The notes under the pieces are model-generated. The model was given only the letters and a program-made list of their open reading frames with translations. It was not told the origin of the DNA and did no database searches. Below, one piece after another: positions 33,195 to 41,417 of a stretch of DNA of 44,800 nt. Location of the stretch: NCBI GenBank assembly GCA_018713665.1, contig DVOI01000007.1, positions 1 through 44,800 of the forward strand, given 5' to 3'. Source of the DNA: Ornithoclostridium faecigallinarum. Lineage in GTDB: Bacteria > Bacillota > Clostridia > Christensenellales > UBA3700. The position numbers and the translations under genes are program-made. Position 1 is the first letter of the stretch. Every line of letters begins with the position of its first letter.

Positions 33195-35222
33195 CTACCT
33201 TTTGCGCACCTTGGGCGCAAGCGTCTTTTCGCCGCCGTCTGCCCCCTCTTCGGGCACGCTCTCACGCGGCTTTCCGCCCGCCGGCGTTTGCGCCTTTGCG
33301 CCTTTCTTTTTCGCCTTGGGCGCAAGCACCGATTCCTCTGCCGCCGCCTCTTCGTCCGACGCCTTTTCAGTCGGCTCGGGCTCTTTTTCCGGCGACTTGC
33401 CCTGCTTTTTCCTGCCCTTGGGCGCAAGCGGCGCGTCCTCTTTGGGTCCGTCCGACGCAGGTTCGCCCGCCTCTTCTTGGGGCGGCGTCAGCACCTCTTC
33501 GGGCATGGGCAGCGCCTCTTCGGGCGGCGTCAAAATTTGCTCCGGGGGCGGCACGTCATCCGGCGGCACAAGCACCTCTTCGGGACGCAGCTTGGCGGGC
33601 GCGTCTTCCCTCTCGTCGATGTCCGTCATGTCCGTCGCGAGCATGGGCGTCACCTCGGGCGCTTCCACCTCTTCGAGCGCCTCAAATTGCTCTTCGGGCG
33701 GCGCCTCCGGCGTGTTTTCCAACTTCTCCTCGATCTCTTTCAGGCGCTGTTCCGCCCTCGCGCGTCGACGCTCTTCCGCCTTGCGCTGCTTCTCTTCGAG
33801 CTTTTCTTTGCGCGCAAGCACGCGCTCGACCGTCTCTTTCTCCTTTTCAAGCTGTTTGCGCAGCCTCTCCGCGTCCAGCCCCTCCTGCCGCGCCTGTATC
33901 TCCGCCATCTCCGTCTTGCGCTGCGCCGAAACCTCGCGCTCGGCAAGCAATACGCGGTCGATCGCCAAATTGATGCGGCGAAGCTCCGCCTTGGTGACCT
34001 TGGCGTCCGTCTGCTGGAACATGTTGCGGATCTCCGCAATGCCGAAGTCGGGCGGCAGCTCGTCGTCTTCGCCCTTTTCCTCTTCGTCCTCCTGCTCCTG
34101 CGGCTCTTCCGACTCCTCTTCGGGATGCTCCTCGTCCGGGACGGTCTCGGCGACCTCTTCCTGCACGGGCGGAACGTCCGTCTCCTTGGGCTGTTCCTCT
34201 TCCGCAGCCTGTTCCTCTTCCTTTTTGTCCGCCTTTTCGACCTCTTCCTTCTCCTTTTGCTCCTCTTCGGTCATGTTCGCCTCATCGAAGAACGCCATGT
34301 CCTGCGCCTCGCCGTGGATGAGCCCCTCCATGATCATGTTGGACAGACACATCATGTCGCTGACCAAAGTGTCCACCTTTTCGTCGACGGGCATCTTCTT
34401 GATGTCGTTCTCGACTTGAAAGCCCATCTTTGTATAACTTTCGATGAACTGCCACAACACCAAAGCCTTTTTGAAGTCGGGGTTTTTGAGAATGACGTTG
34501 GTGCGCGTGATCGGCGGCCGCACAGGCGCGCTGTTGATCATTTGCTTGGCGAACGGCGACGACAAAAAGTCGCTGATGACGCGCTGCAACTTGGTCACGC
34601 GCTGCAATATCTCGACGTCGCGGCTCTGTTCCGCCTCTTGTTCGGGGTCGGTCGGCAGCGAGCCGACGATCTCGAAATTGCAAAACACGCGCGTCTTGCC
34701 CATGAAGAAGTTGCCCTTTGCCGTCAGCTCCAAAATATGGTCGTTGACGTACGACATCTTGATCGCGTCGAGACGGCGCGTGACGAAATTCGACAAATTT
34801 TTGAGCAACGTGTAGATGAACCTGTTCTCGTAGACCTCGAAGCTCTCTTCCTTGGTCGTGTTGAGAATCTTGTTGGGGGTGACGTTGCCCTCTTTGTCGA
34901 CCGCGGCAATCATGTTGGTGTGCTGCGCCAAATGCTTGATCGACTCGGTCGAAATCGCGCGCGCAAGCGAGATGTCGACGATGTCCTCTTCGACGACGAT
35001 GAACTTGCGCGGATTGCGGACGATGTTGTCCAAATTGACGATGCAGGACTCGATCATCTCGATCCAATCCAGCTCGAAATGCTTTTTGCGGTCTTTGCGA
35101 TTGAGCTTGAACTCGGGGCGCGACGCGCGCAGACGACGTCGAAAAGCGGCGTAAAAGTCCTCTGAACGCAACATTGCGTTCACCTTGTCCGCATATTTTT
35201 CAAACTTCTCTCTGTCGTCCAT
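33195..35222 (-). CDS. DUF2357/McrC-like protein with long acidic tail
   Basis: 675 residues with no signal peptide. Residues 1 to about 300 form a globular domain; LNTTKEESFEVYENRFIYTL (about 120-138) resembles the (Y/E)NRF core of DUF2357/McrC-type proteins that partner McrB-like ATPases. I see no clear PD-(D/E)XK nuclease motif. From about 310 on it is low-complexity: Glu-rich, then a charged coiled coil (about 420-510), then a Pro/Glu-rich stretch (PPEEVL-type). The last ~85 residues have three basic LAPKxxKK-like motifs (LAPKGRKK, LAPKAKKK, LAPKVRKR). It lies between the two peptidase genes with 2- and 22-base gaps, one gene away from the AAA+ ATPase. The family link is by motif only, so the call is tentative. 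Confidence 0.6.
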   Translation of the reverse strand: MDDREKFEKYADKVNAMLRSEDFYAAFRRRLRASRPEFKLNRKDRKKHFELDWIEMIESCIVNLDNIVRNPRKFIVVEEDIVDISLARAISTESIKHLAQHTNMIAAVDKEGNVTPNKILNTTKEESFEVYENRFIYTLLKNLSNFVTRRLDAIKMSYVNDHILELTAKGNFFMGKTRVFCNFEIVGSLPTDPEQEAEQSRDVEILQRVTKLQRVISDFLSSPFAKQMINSAPVRPPITRTNVILKNPDFKKALVLWQFIESYTKMGFQVENDIKKMPVDEKVDTLVSDMMCLSNMIMEGLIHGEAQDMAFFDEANMTEEEQKEKEEVEKADKKEEEQAAEEEQPKETDVPPVQEEVAETVPDEEHPEEESEEPQEQEDEEEKGEDDELPPDFGIAEIRNMFQQTDAKVTKAELRRINLAIDRVLLAEREVSAQRKTEMAEIQARQEGLDAERLRKQLEKEKETVERVLARKEKLEEKQRKAEERRRARAEQRLKEIEEKLENTPEAPPEEQFEALEEVEAPEVTPMLATDMTDIDEREDAPAKLRPEEVLVPPDDVPPPEQILTPPEEALPMPEEVLTPPQEEAGEPASDGPKEDAPLAPKGRKKQGKSPEKEPEPTEKASDEEAAAEESVLAPKAKKKGAKAQTPAGGKPRESVPEEGADGGEKTLAPKVRKR

Positions 35223-35244
35223 TTTCCCTTATCCTGCCGATGTT

Positions 35245-36087
35245 TTACTCTTGCGGCGGCTCCTTTTTGCCGTCCTCTTTTTGCTCCGCCTCGGGCTGCT
35301 CGTCCGCGGTTTGCTCCGCCTCAGGCTGCTCGGTCGGCTGCACGGGCGCGGCTTGCGCGCCTGCGTTTTGCGAAGCGAGATATTCCTCGATCGCGCGGCG
35401 CTTGATCTCCTCTTCGTCGAGAGCGGCGTTGCTTTGCGCCGCAGCCAAAGCCGCCTGCGCCTGCTCCTGCTGCTTTTTGAGCTTCGCCTCGACGACCATG
35501 CGGATGACCAAATATGCGTTGTAGACCAACAGCAAGATCAGCGGCAGCATGACCACAAGGAAGAAATGCGTAGGCTCTTGCAGCCAGCTGAGCGCGTTGC
35601 CGACGCCTGCGATCTTGGACGAATAGATGCCCTTGATGTCGCCGGCATAGATCGCGGTCGGCTCGACGCCCTCCGCCTCCGCGTCGCCCTTGGTGTAGAA
35701 GGTGCGCACGCCGCTGTCGCTCTCTTCGATGTCGACGATGCGGTGAGTGATGAACCCGCGCGCGCCGCCGACGTTGCCGACATAGGTGACGATGTCGCCC
35801 ACTTCGAGCGCGGCGATGGACTCGTCGGTCGCCTTGTTGACGACGATCAGATCGCCCGCGTTGAAACTGTCGGGATTGTCGCCCTCCATACTTCCGGTCA
35901 AGACGGGCATCAGCCTCACCGACGCGTCGCCGAAATCGGTCGTCGTCTCATAGCCTGTCGACAGCAAGATCGAGATCGAGAAGCCGATCGCGACCACGAC
36001 GATGATCAACTCCAACGCGATGACGACGGCGTTGATTATCTTTTTTTGTTTTTCGGAAAGAATGCTCTTTTTCTTTGCCTTTTCCAT
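35245..36087 (-). CDS. sipW: SipW-type signal peptidase I (first copy)
   Basis: 280 residues. N-terminal transmembrane segment about 18-43, nucleophile in VLTGSMEG (S66), catalytic His in FITHRIVDI (H115) and conserved YTKGDA (D135), the order of SipW/ER-type signal peptidases. A second membrane segment (about 174-197) is followed by a long Gln/Ala/Glu-rich tail with repeated QPEAEQ words, probably cytoplasmic. The start at 36087 is preceded by GGGAGGA with a rather long spacing. It follows the ATPase gene by 40 bases. It likely processes the TasA-like proteins of the region. Confidence 0.92.
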   Translation of the reverse strand: MEKAKKKSILSEKQKKIINAVVIALELIIVVVAIGFSISILLSTGYETTTDFGDASVRLMPVLTGSMEGDNPDSFNAGDLIVVNKATDESIAALEVGDIVTYVGNVGGARGFITHRIVDIEESDSGVRTFYTKGDAEAEGVEPTAIYAGDIKGIYSSKIAGVGNALSWLQEPTHFFLVVMLPLILLLVYNAYLVIRMVVEAKLKKQQEQAQAALAAAQSNAALDEEEIKRRAIEEYLASQNAGAQAAPVQPTEQPEAEQTADEQPEAEQKEDGKKEPPQE

Positions 36088-36127
36088 GCGATATATATTC
36101 CTCCCTGCAGGGAATTGTCTTGCGGTA

Positions 36128-37663
36128 TCAGAACAGCTTCTTCAACCTTTGCAAATACTCTTTGCTCTCGCCCATGTTCTCTTCGCCGAACAGCTCGGAC
36201 AGATAATCGCAAAGCCCGTCGATCTCGTCGCGGATGAAGCCGAGGTTGAGCGACTCGAACTTGCGCAAAATCTTGTTGCAAAGCACATAGTCGATGCCGT
36301 CGATCTCAGTGCCGCCGCACGCGACGTAGGACGGAACGAACTCCTTGAGCTGCTTGACGATACGGTTACCGAACGCCAAACGGAAGTGTTCGATGACATA
36401 ATCGTCGAGAGTGTTGATCTTGTCGATGACCTCCTGCGAGACCTTGTACTTTTCCTGCGCCTCTTTGAACATCGCCTCGACGTGCTTGAACGAGATGTAA
36501 AGTTTGTCCGTATCGGGCGCGTCGAACGGCACGCCCTTGGTGTTGATGTTGATCGGGATCGCACGGTCGTAGACCTTGTCCGAGATCGCGAACGTCGAGT
36601 CGTCGTTGTTCGCCGTGCCGACGAACCACATGTTTTGCGGAAGCGTGAACCTGCCCTTGACAACGTGCTTGGGGTCGTTGGGCCAGCCGCTCGGGACAAG
36701 GTCGACGATCCAGTTGTCGCGCGACGGCATTTCCAAAATGGACAGCATTTCCGCAAAGTAGTACTCGACACGCGCGATGTTCATTTCGTCCAAAACGGTG
36801 ATGTAGATGTTCTCGTTCCAGGTCGCTTCGTACATCTTTTTGAGAACTTCCGTCTCGTTGAACCGCTTGGTGAATTCGTTGAAGTAGCCGAACAGCTCCG
36901 TACGGTCGCGCCACGACGGCTGAACGGACGCGATCGTCGCCGGATTGTCGAGGAATTGACCCGTCGCGTACGCAAGCGACGTCTTACCGGTACCGGATAT
37001 ACCTTGCAGAATCAAAAGCCTCGTCGTCGACATGCCCGCCCAGAAAAGACGGATGATGCGCGGTTCGTAATAGAGCCTGAGACGGCTCGCCGCAAAGTTG
37101 CGGAAACGGTCGCAGATCTGCTCCAAAGTGATGTCGTTGTCATATTCGGGCGGCGTGTAGTTTTCGTAAATTTGATCGACTTCGGTCAATTTGAAGAAGC
37201 GGCTCTCGCCCGTTTGCTTCTTTTCCTCGCCCTCCGCCGCGGCGCCCTCTTCGCCCTCTTCGAGCGCGGCAAGCGCCTCTTCGTCGCCGACCGCGTGCAC
37301 CTTCATCGAGAGGATGCGATCCTTCTCGCGCGTCAATTTGACGATCTGCTTTTTGAGGTTGTGGATCTCGTCCAAAAGGTCTTGGTTGATGACCGGCTTG
37401 CGGAAGCGGCGGATCAGCCTCAAAAGCCCCCACACGATCAGCCATACGAGCGCAGCCAAGATCGCGACAACCAAGATCGCAAGCAAAATCGCGACCACCC
37501 AGCCGCCGGCGTTCCAATCGCCCGAGTAGACCCAAAAGACCTCGTAGTATTCCGGGAAGTTGAACATCTGGAAAAGTCCGCCGAATATCCCCACGAATAT
37601 CCCGCTGACGCCTTCCCACAGCACTCCCAGAAAAGCCTTGATGAATTCAAGCATGTTTCCCAT
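36128..37663 (-). CDS. Membrane-anchored McrB-like AAA+ ATPase
   Basis: 511 residues. The N-terminal 50 residues are hydrophobic/amphipathic, then a strong transmembrane segment (about 55-85) and a coiled coil (about 91-118). An acidic linker leads to the AAA+ domain (about 180-511). Walker A is GISGTGKTS (221-229), Walker B ITVLDEMN (288-295, D292/E293), then VGTANNDDSTFAISDKVYDRA (348-368) with the McrB-type sensor Asn and an Arg at 367. McrB-family proteins are normally soluble, GTP-using motors of restriction systems; this one is tied to the membrane and has no DNA-recognition domain that I can see. It starts with GAGGGAATT-ATG, 13 bases after the upstream gene. Possibly an energy-coupling motor for the matrix system. 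Confidence 0.8.
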   Translation of the reverse strand: MGNMLEFIKAFLGVLWEGVSGIFVGIFGGLFQMFNFPEYYEVFWVYSGDWNAGGWVVAILLAILVVAILAALVWLIVWGLLRLIRRFRKPVINQDLLDEIHNLKKQIVKLTREKDRILSMKVHAVGDEEALAALEEGEEGAAAEGEEKKQTGESRFFKLTEVDQIYENYTPPEYDNDITLEQICDRFRNFAASRLRLYYEPRIIRLFWAGMSTTRLLILQGISGTGKTSLAYATGQFLDNPATIASVQPSWRDRTELFGYFNEFTKRFNETEVLKKMYEATWNENIYITVLDEMNIARVEYYFAEMLSILEMPSRDNWIVDLVPSGWPNDPKHVVKGRFTLPQNMWFVGTANNDDSTFAISDKVYDRAIPININTKGVPFDAPDTDKLYISFKHVEAMFKEAQEKYKVSQEVIDKINTLDDYVIEHFRLAFGNRIVKQLKEFVPSYVACGGTEIDGIDYVLCNKILRKFESLNLGFIRDEIDGLCDYLSELFGEENMGESKEYLQRLKKLF

Positions 37664-37676
37664 AATTCCCTCGCTC

Positions 37677-38624
37677 TTATGCTATATCCGCATTTTCGTC
37701 CGTCACCTCGAACATGAACTCGAAGTTGACGTACGCGCTTTTTATCGCGTCCACGCAGTCCGCGTCCGTGCCCTCGACCCAGACCAAGACCGTAAACTTT
37801 TTGACCTCGCCCGGCGCGAGCGGCAGGTCGGTGTGCTCGAACACAACGCACTTTTCGTCGTCCTCTTCGTCGACAAAACCGAGAAACGGCGTGGTCGTGC
37901 TTTCTCCCAAAAGATCGTCCAATTGCGTGCCCTCGCGCAGCAGGAACGGCGTTTGAGTCGCCCGATCGTCGTTGAGATCGGCATAGGAAATCGCCTCCGG
38001 CGTCATCTCGCCGGTCTCCTCGTCGAGAAAAGGCATCGCATAGCATGTCGCCCTGTACGCCGCCTCTTCGGGTATGTCCCCGGCAGACTCTCCGCCCTCT
38101 TCGGGCGCCGCCTCGACGTCCGAGCCAGGCTCCGCCTCCTCGACGACTATTATGCGCAACGCGTTCTCGACGTCGCGCGAAAGTTGGTTGAGCACGATTG
38201 TCGACGTGTAGTAGATCGCCGTCTCGCCCATATTGCGCAAATAGAAACTGTAGGCGATCACGTTCTCTTCGTGGTGATTGCCCTCTCTGCCGAGCACGCT
38301 GCCCGCCTGCTCTATCCACTCGTAAGTGGTGTTGGTCATCTGCTCGGGACCCTGCATACGGATCACCGATGTGGGAGAGTTGAAATCTTCGGTCTCGGAA
38401 AGCGAGATCGTGCCGACGTTGCGGCGGTTGATGTAAATGCGGAGACTGTTGGCGTCGATGAAAGAGATCGTCCCCCACACCGTCCCCGTAAGGAACAGCG
38501 CGGCGATCAAAAAGATGATAAGAGCGCTCGTAAACGTACGGCGCTTTGACGCCGCCCGGATGGATTGATTCTTGATGATCTCATCTCCGCTGCGAGTTTT
38601 CCTGCTCACACCCTTACCTCTCAT
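37677..38624 (-). CDS. Single-pass exported protein, TasA-like context
   Basis: 315 residues from the chosen ATG at 38624 (AGGGG about 11 bases upstream); the frame could begin at a GTG at 38651, but without a binding site. A basic N-terminal tail (residues 1-30) is followed by one membrane segment (about 33-56) ending TVWGTISFID, which is SipW-signal-like though less typical. The outer part has a beta-rich region with YSFYLRNMGETAIYY (a strand pattern seen in DUF-type matrix proteins), an acidic Glu/Gly loop near residues 160-190 and a final LAPGEVKKFTVLVWVEG. First gene of the long cluster, just behind a consensus promoter. Substrate status is uncertain. Confidence 0.7.
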   Translation of the reverse strand: MRGKGVSRKTRSGDEIIKNQSIRAASKRRTFTSALIIFLIAALFLTGTVWGTISFIDANSLRIYINRRNVGTISLSETEDFNSPTSVIRMQGPEQMTNTTYEWIEQAGSVLGREGNHHEENVIAYSFYLRNMGETAIYYTSTIVLNQLSRDVENALRIIVVEEAEPGSDVEAAPEEGGESAGDIPEEAAYRATCYAMPFLDEETGEMTPEAISYADLNDDRATQTPFLLREGTQLDDLLGESTTTPFLGFVDEEDDEKCVVFEHTDLPLAPGEVKKFTVLVWVEGTDADCVDAIKSAYVNFEFMFEVTDENADIA

Positions 38625-38667
38625 AACTTTGCGCGCCCCTATCATGCGCACGCAAAATGCGCGCGTG

Positions 38668-38715
38668 AATATACGCGTATATTTTTATTATAATATACTA
38701 ATCGCCCCCTGTCAA
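38668..38715 (-). promoter_or_regulatory. Promoter of the matrix/ATPase cluster with palindrome at the start
   Basis: On the minus strand, TTGACA (38710-38715), a 17-bp spacer and TATAAT (38687-38692). A perfect 16-bp palindrome AATATACGCGTATATT (38668-38683) lies at the expected transcription start. It resembles an operator, placed as in the CvpA-like promoter but with a different sequence. Confidence 0.85.
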
Positions 38716-39012
38716 TATGAAATTGAAAAAACTTTCGAGCATTTTTTCGCAAAGCCGCCGCCTGCCGCGCTTTACACGAAAAAACGGAGCGCGGTCAACT
38801 CGCGCCCCGATGCCGTTTTTGCGACCTGTTTCGACTAAATGACCCCGATCGGGATCGCGCAATCTGTCCCTGCCCCTCGATGACGATACGGCAAGTTTTG
38901 CGCCGCATTGCCGCATTTAATCCAAAATATCATCGGATATTGCGCATTGAATTGCCGCAATTTCTCGAAAAGCCACATTTGGCGACGGCAAGGCGCGAGT
39001 GCGGCACATCTT
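38716..39012. other. Divergent intergenic region
   Basis: About 300 bases between the minus-strand cluster and the plus-strand TasA-like gene. It contains the hairpin at 38779-38808 and a 22-base word shared with 31555-31577. I find no convincing plus-strand promoter, and no gene. Confidence 0.5.
38779..38808 (-). terminator. Terminator-like hairpin upstream of the cluster promoter
   Basis: On the minus strand, stem GGGGCGCG-AGTTGAC-CGCGCTCC (one G-T pair) followed by GTTTTTTC. It would stop transcripts entering the cluster from the right. On the plus strand a T-run follows only after six bases. Confidence 0.6.
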
Positions 39013-39184
39013 TTCGCAAAACAAGACCTTTACGAAAAGGCGCAAAAACGGAAACCTATCTCCGCCAAAGCGGAGAAATAAAGATAAGGAGCAAAAAATT
39101 ATGAAAAAGAGTTTGGTCATTTCGACGATCGCGACCGTGCTCGTCGTCGTCGTGGCTCTCACCACCGCGACCTTTGCGTGGTTC
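39013..39184 (+). repeat. Inverted repeat, left copy (leader and signal-peptide region)
   Basis: 172 bp nearly identical to the complement of 41334-41504; I count about four substitutions and one single-base deletion. It spans the mRNA leader, a hairpin, the ribosome binding site and the first ~28 codons up to the SipW motif. Similarity drops abruptly at both ends. Confidence 0.9.
39059..39076 (+). promoter_or_regulatory. Leader hairpin before the left TasA-like gene
   Basis: TCTCCGC-CAAA-GCGGAGA, a perfect 7-bp stem lying 15 bases before AAGGAG. Present unchanged in the right copy at 41442-41459, so both mRNAs carry it. Confidence 0.65.
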
Positions 39185-40153
39185 TCGACGACGTCGCAAA
39201 CATCAATCGAATCATCGTTCACGATTGGCGCCACCAACAGTCCGGTCACTTTGGCAAGATGGCTGCCAGGCGCTGGAGCTGCTACGGGTGCATATGAAGG
39301 ACCTCTTTCGGTAGAGTGGGCTCTCGGTACTGCCGATAGCACAAATTACGAATTTGATTACGTAGAAGGTTCTGAGGGTGTCGTACAAACACCCGGCGGT
39401 TATCCCGCGGATTCCTATATGCCGAGTGCACCGCTTGCCGAAATCAATCCGACCACATTCGTGTCTGAATCTGAGCTTGCAGACAAAGACGGATTGCCCG
39501 GTACGGAATTCGTTACAGGTTCGACAACGAGCGGCGTAACTACAATCAACGCAAACAATGTTCGTCCTGTCGCTGTTAGATTCCAGCTGTCCGCGTCTCA
39601 ATTTGCAAGTACTGCGGTCTCGGTTTCCGTTACGATCAGCGTTCCCGATGACCCCGCCACGGCTGACTATACTGCTGCAAAGAACGCAAGGGTTTATTTG
39701 GCGGGTCGCATTCAAAACAACGGCACAGCCGATGCAGACAATCAAGCGTTTACCATCGCCACCAATTACAATTATGTGTCCAACAAAACGCAATATGCTA
39801 CAGAGCCTGTAGCGTTTACTAATACGCCAGATGCATCGCATACAGGTGCTACCGCAGAGGCAATGTACGACAGCAAAAACAATACGGACGGAATCTTCTT
39901 GTCCACCACCGCTACTGAAGTAATCGCAAAAATCGATCCTTCCAAAATTGACCAATATGCAGGCGGCTCGACGAGCGCGGCAGCTTCGGCCGTGTTCAAG
40001 ACCACCGCTGGTACGTTCTACGATTGCGTGCTCTACATTTGGCTGGATGGTACTTCCGCTGTAGACTCGTCCGCACGTGGTGCCTTTGAGGTTGATGTGC
40101 AATTCGGCGGTATCGATGCAGCCACTGCCGCATCTCCATCTCCGGCACCCTAA
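39101..40153 (+). CDS. SipW-dependent TasA/CalY-like protein, left paralogue
   Basis: 350 residues. The ATG at 39101 follows AAGGAG with a 9-base gap. The signal peptide MKKSLVISTIATV, hydrophobic core and TTATFAWFST is a textbook SipW type. The mature part is Ser/Thr/Ala-rich and beta-like, with NNVRPVAVRFQL near the middle and DCVLYIWLDGTS, then SSARGAFEVDVQFGGID, near the end. Both features recur in the right paralogue, so the two are duplicates whose signal and leader DNA stayed nearly identical while the mature parts diverged. The tail is Ser/Pro-rich (ASPSPAP). Likely a fibre or matrix subunit outside the cell. It faces the right paralogue tail to tail. Confidence 0.88.
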   Translation: MKKSLVISTIATVLVVVVALTTATFAWFSTTSQTSIESSFTIGATNSPVTLARWLPGAGAATGAYEGPLSVEWALGTADSTNYEFDYVEGSEGVVQTPGGYPADSYMPSAPLAEINPTTFVSESELADKDGLPGTEFVTGSTTSGVTTINANNVRPVAVRFQLSASQFASTAVSVSVTISVPDDPATADYTAAKNARVYLAGRIQNNGTADADNQAFTIATNYNYVSNKTQYATEPVAFTNTPDASHTGATAEAMYDSKNNTDGIFLSTTATEVIAKIDPSKIDQYAGGSTSAAASAVFKTTAGTFYDCVLYIWLDGTSAVDSSARGAFEVDVQFGGIDAATAASPSPAP

Positions 40154-40157
40154 TATT

Positions 40158-40411
40158 GAATTGACAAACTCTGAATATACGCCCACCTCGCGTGGGGTGG
40201 GCGGATAGGAGTGGTCGCTTTTCGGGAGAAAAGCCATGCGACTTGTGCGCGAATTCACGGTGCGAAAGCATCAAGTGCGGCGCGAGGTCGTTTTTTCTTG
40301 CATAAAAAAACTACACGCCGCACCGCGAGGTGAATACGCGCATAGTTCAACCAACCCCGAAAGTTCTGCCCACCCCACGCGAGGTGGGCAGATATTCGAG
40401 TTTGTCAATTG
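40158..40411. repeat. Long imperfect inverted repeat between the convergent paralogues
   Basis: 254 bp. The outer ~45 bases on each side are nearly perfect complements: the left arm starts AATTGACAAACTC and contains GCCCACCTCGCGTGGGGTGG. Inner parts match again (GTGCGCGAATTCAC / GTGAATACGCGCAT; GTGCGGCG / CGCCGCAC) and the centre is GTTTTTTCTTGCATAAAAAAAC. The left half also holds hairpins with GGGA and GAAA loops. It could be the duplicated 3' ends of the two genes acting as a two-way terminator, or a MITE-like insertion. No protein is encoded. Confidence 0.8.
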
Positions 40412-40427
40412 ATACGCTGCTTTATTA

Positions 40428-41417
40428 TCAAGCGCCTTCGCCGCCGGCATTGTTGTCTACGCCGGAAACTACCAATTCAAAGGTAAATTCGCCGCGGCTG
40501 GAGCCGGTATCGGTCGAATCACCTTCAAGCCACAGATACATCACGCAATCAACAGGGACACCGCCGGTCATTTGGAAAGAAATTGTTTGATCAACGGACA
40601 ATCTATCCGTGGAAATCGAAGCAAAGCTCATCTTTTGAATGATCTCGGTCGCTGTTGCCACCGCTCCGGAATCCGTGGTACTGAAATTTTTTGTCTCATA
40701 TATCGGAGTGATAAATGCATCATCATCCGCATCGGCGGTAGCAGGCGCGTTGGTGATATAGTGGTAGTCCGTACCGAATTGGAAAGATTGCGCCGTTGCG
40801 GAAGGATTCGCCGACGTGCCCAAAATCACAATTCTGACATTCTTGACCGCATTGAGGTCGTTGGGAGTAGGAGGATTGGGAATCTCCAAAGACAAAGTCA
40901 AGGTCGCCGTGGTGCTTGCGTTACCGGTTTGCAATTGGAATCTTGCAACGACAGGTTTTACTCCTACATTCGTGACGTCTATCTTGCCGCCGGTCTTTGC
41001 TTCAGCCGCGATGAAGTCGATATCGGGCAAGCCCACGTTGTTGGTCTCTGTGTTATCGGTAACAGTGCTGTCAATCACTTTAACAGGCATCAACGGACGA
41101 TAGTCTGTCTGCGCGTTTGTGTTTTGACCGGGATCAAAAGCACCGCTTGCATGTGCCGCGTCCCATTCATACGTGCCTGTATAGAGACCAAGAGCCATTT
41201 CTTCTCTTGTGGCGATAGGCGCAGCGTTGAATGTCGGAGTGGGCAATGTCTTGTTCCAAGTATAGAGGTCGACATTGCCGCCGGATTGTGCAACAATAAA
41301 TTTTGACGAAGTTTCCGCAACACCCGAAGTGGTGAACCACGCAAAGGTCGCTGTGGTGAGAGCCACGACGACAACGAGCACGGTCGCGATCGTTGAAATG
41401 ACCAAACTCTTTTTCAT
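40428..41417 (-). CDS. SipW-dependent TasA/CalY-like protein, right paralogue
   Basis: 329 residues. The signal peptide matches that of the left paralogue residue for residue up to TTATFAWF, then diverges. The mature region keeps VGVKPVVARFQL and DCVMYLWLEGDSTDTGSSRG. The ATG at 41417 and AAGGAG site are part of the inverted repeat. A possible -10 TATGAT, in ATCATATGATAG at about 41522-41531, lies upstream of this copy only. It is followed upstream by the EAL-like gene in the same direction, about 150 bases away, so read-through is possible. Confidence 0.88.
   Translation of the reverse strand: MKKSLVISTIATVLVVVVALTTATFAWFTTSGVAETSSKFIVAQSGGNVDLYTWNKTLPTPTFNAAPIATREEMALGLYTGTYEWDAAHASGAFDPGQNTNAQTDYRPLMPVKVIDSTVTDNTETNNVGLPDIDFIAAEAKTGGKIDVTNVGVKPVVARFQLQTGNASTTATLTLSLEIPNPPTPNDLNAVKNVRIVILGTSANPSATAQSFQFGTDYHYITNAPATADADDDAFITPIYETKNFSTTDSGAVATATEIIQKMSFASISTDRLSVDQTISFQMTGGVPVDCVMYLWLEGDSTDTGSSRGEFTFELVVSGVDNNAGGEGA

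Noticed and set aside
36128..37663. Classical McrBC restriction locus
   Set aside because: No visible nuclease domain or DNA-recognition domain, and the ATPase has a membrane anchor. Kept as McrB-like only.
38917..39342. Minus-strand frame overlapping the left inverted repeat
   Set aside because: Reverse reading of the TasA-like leader and signal peptide; no start signals.
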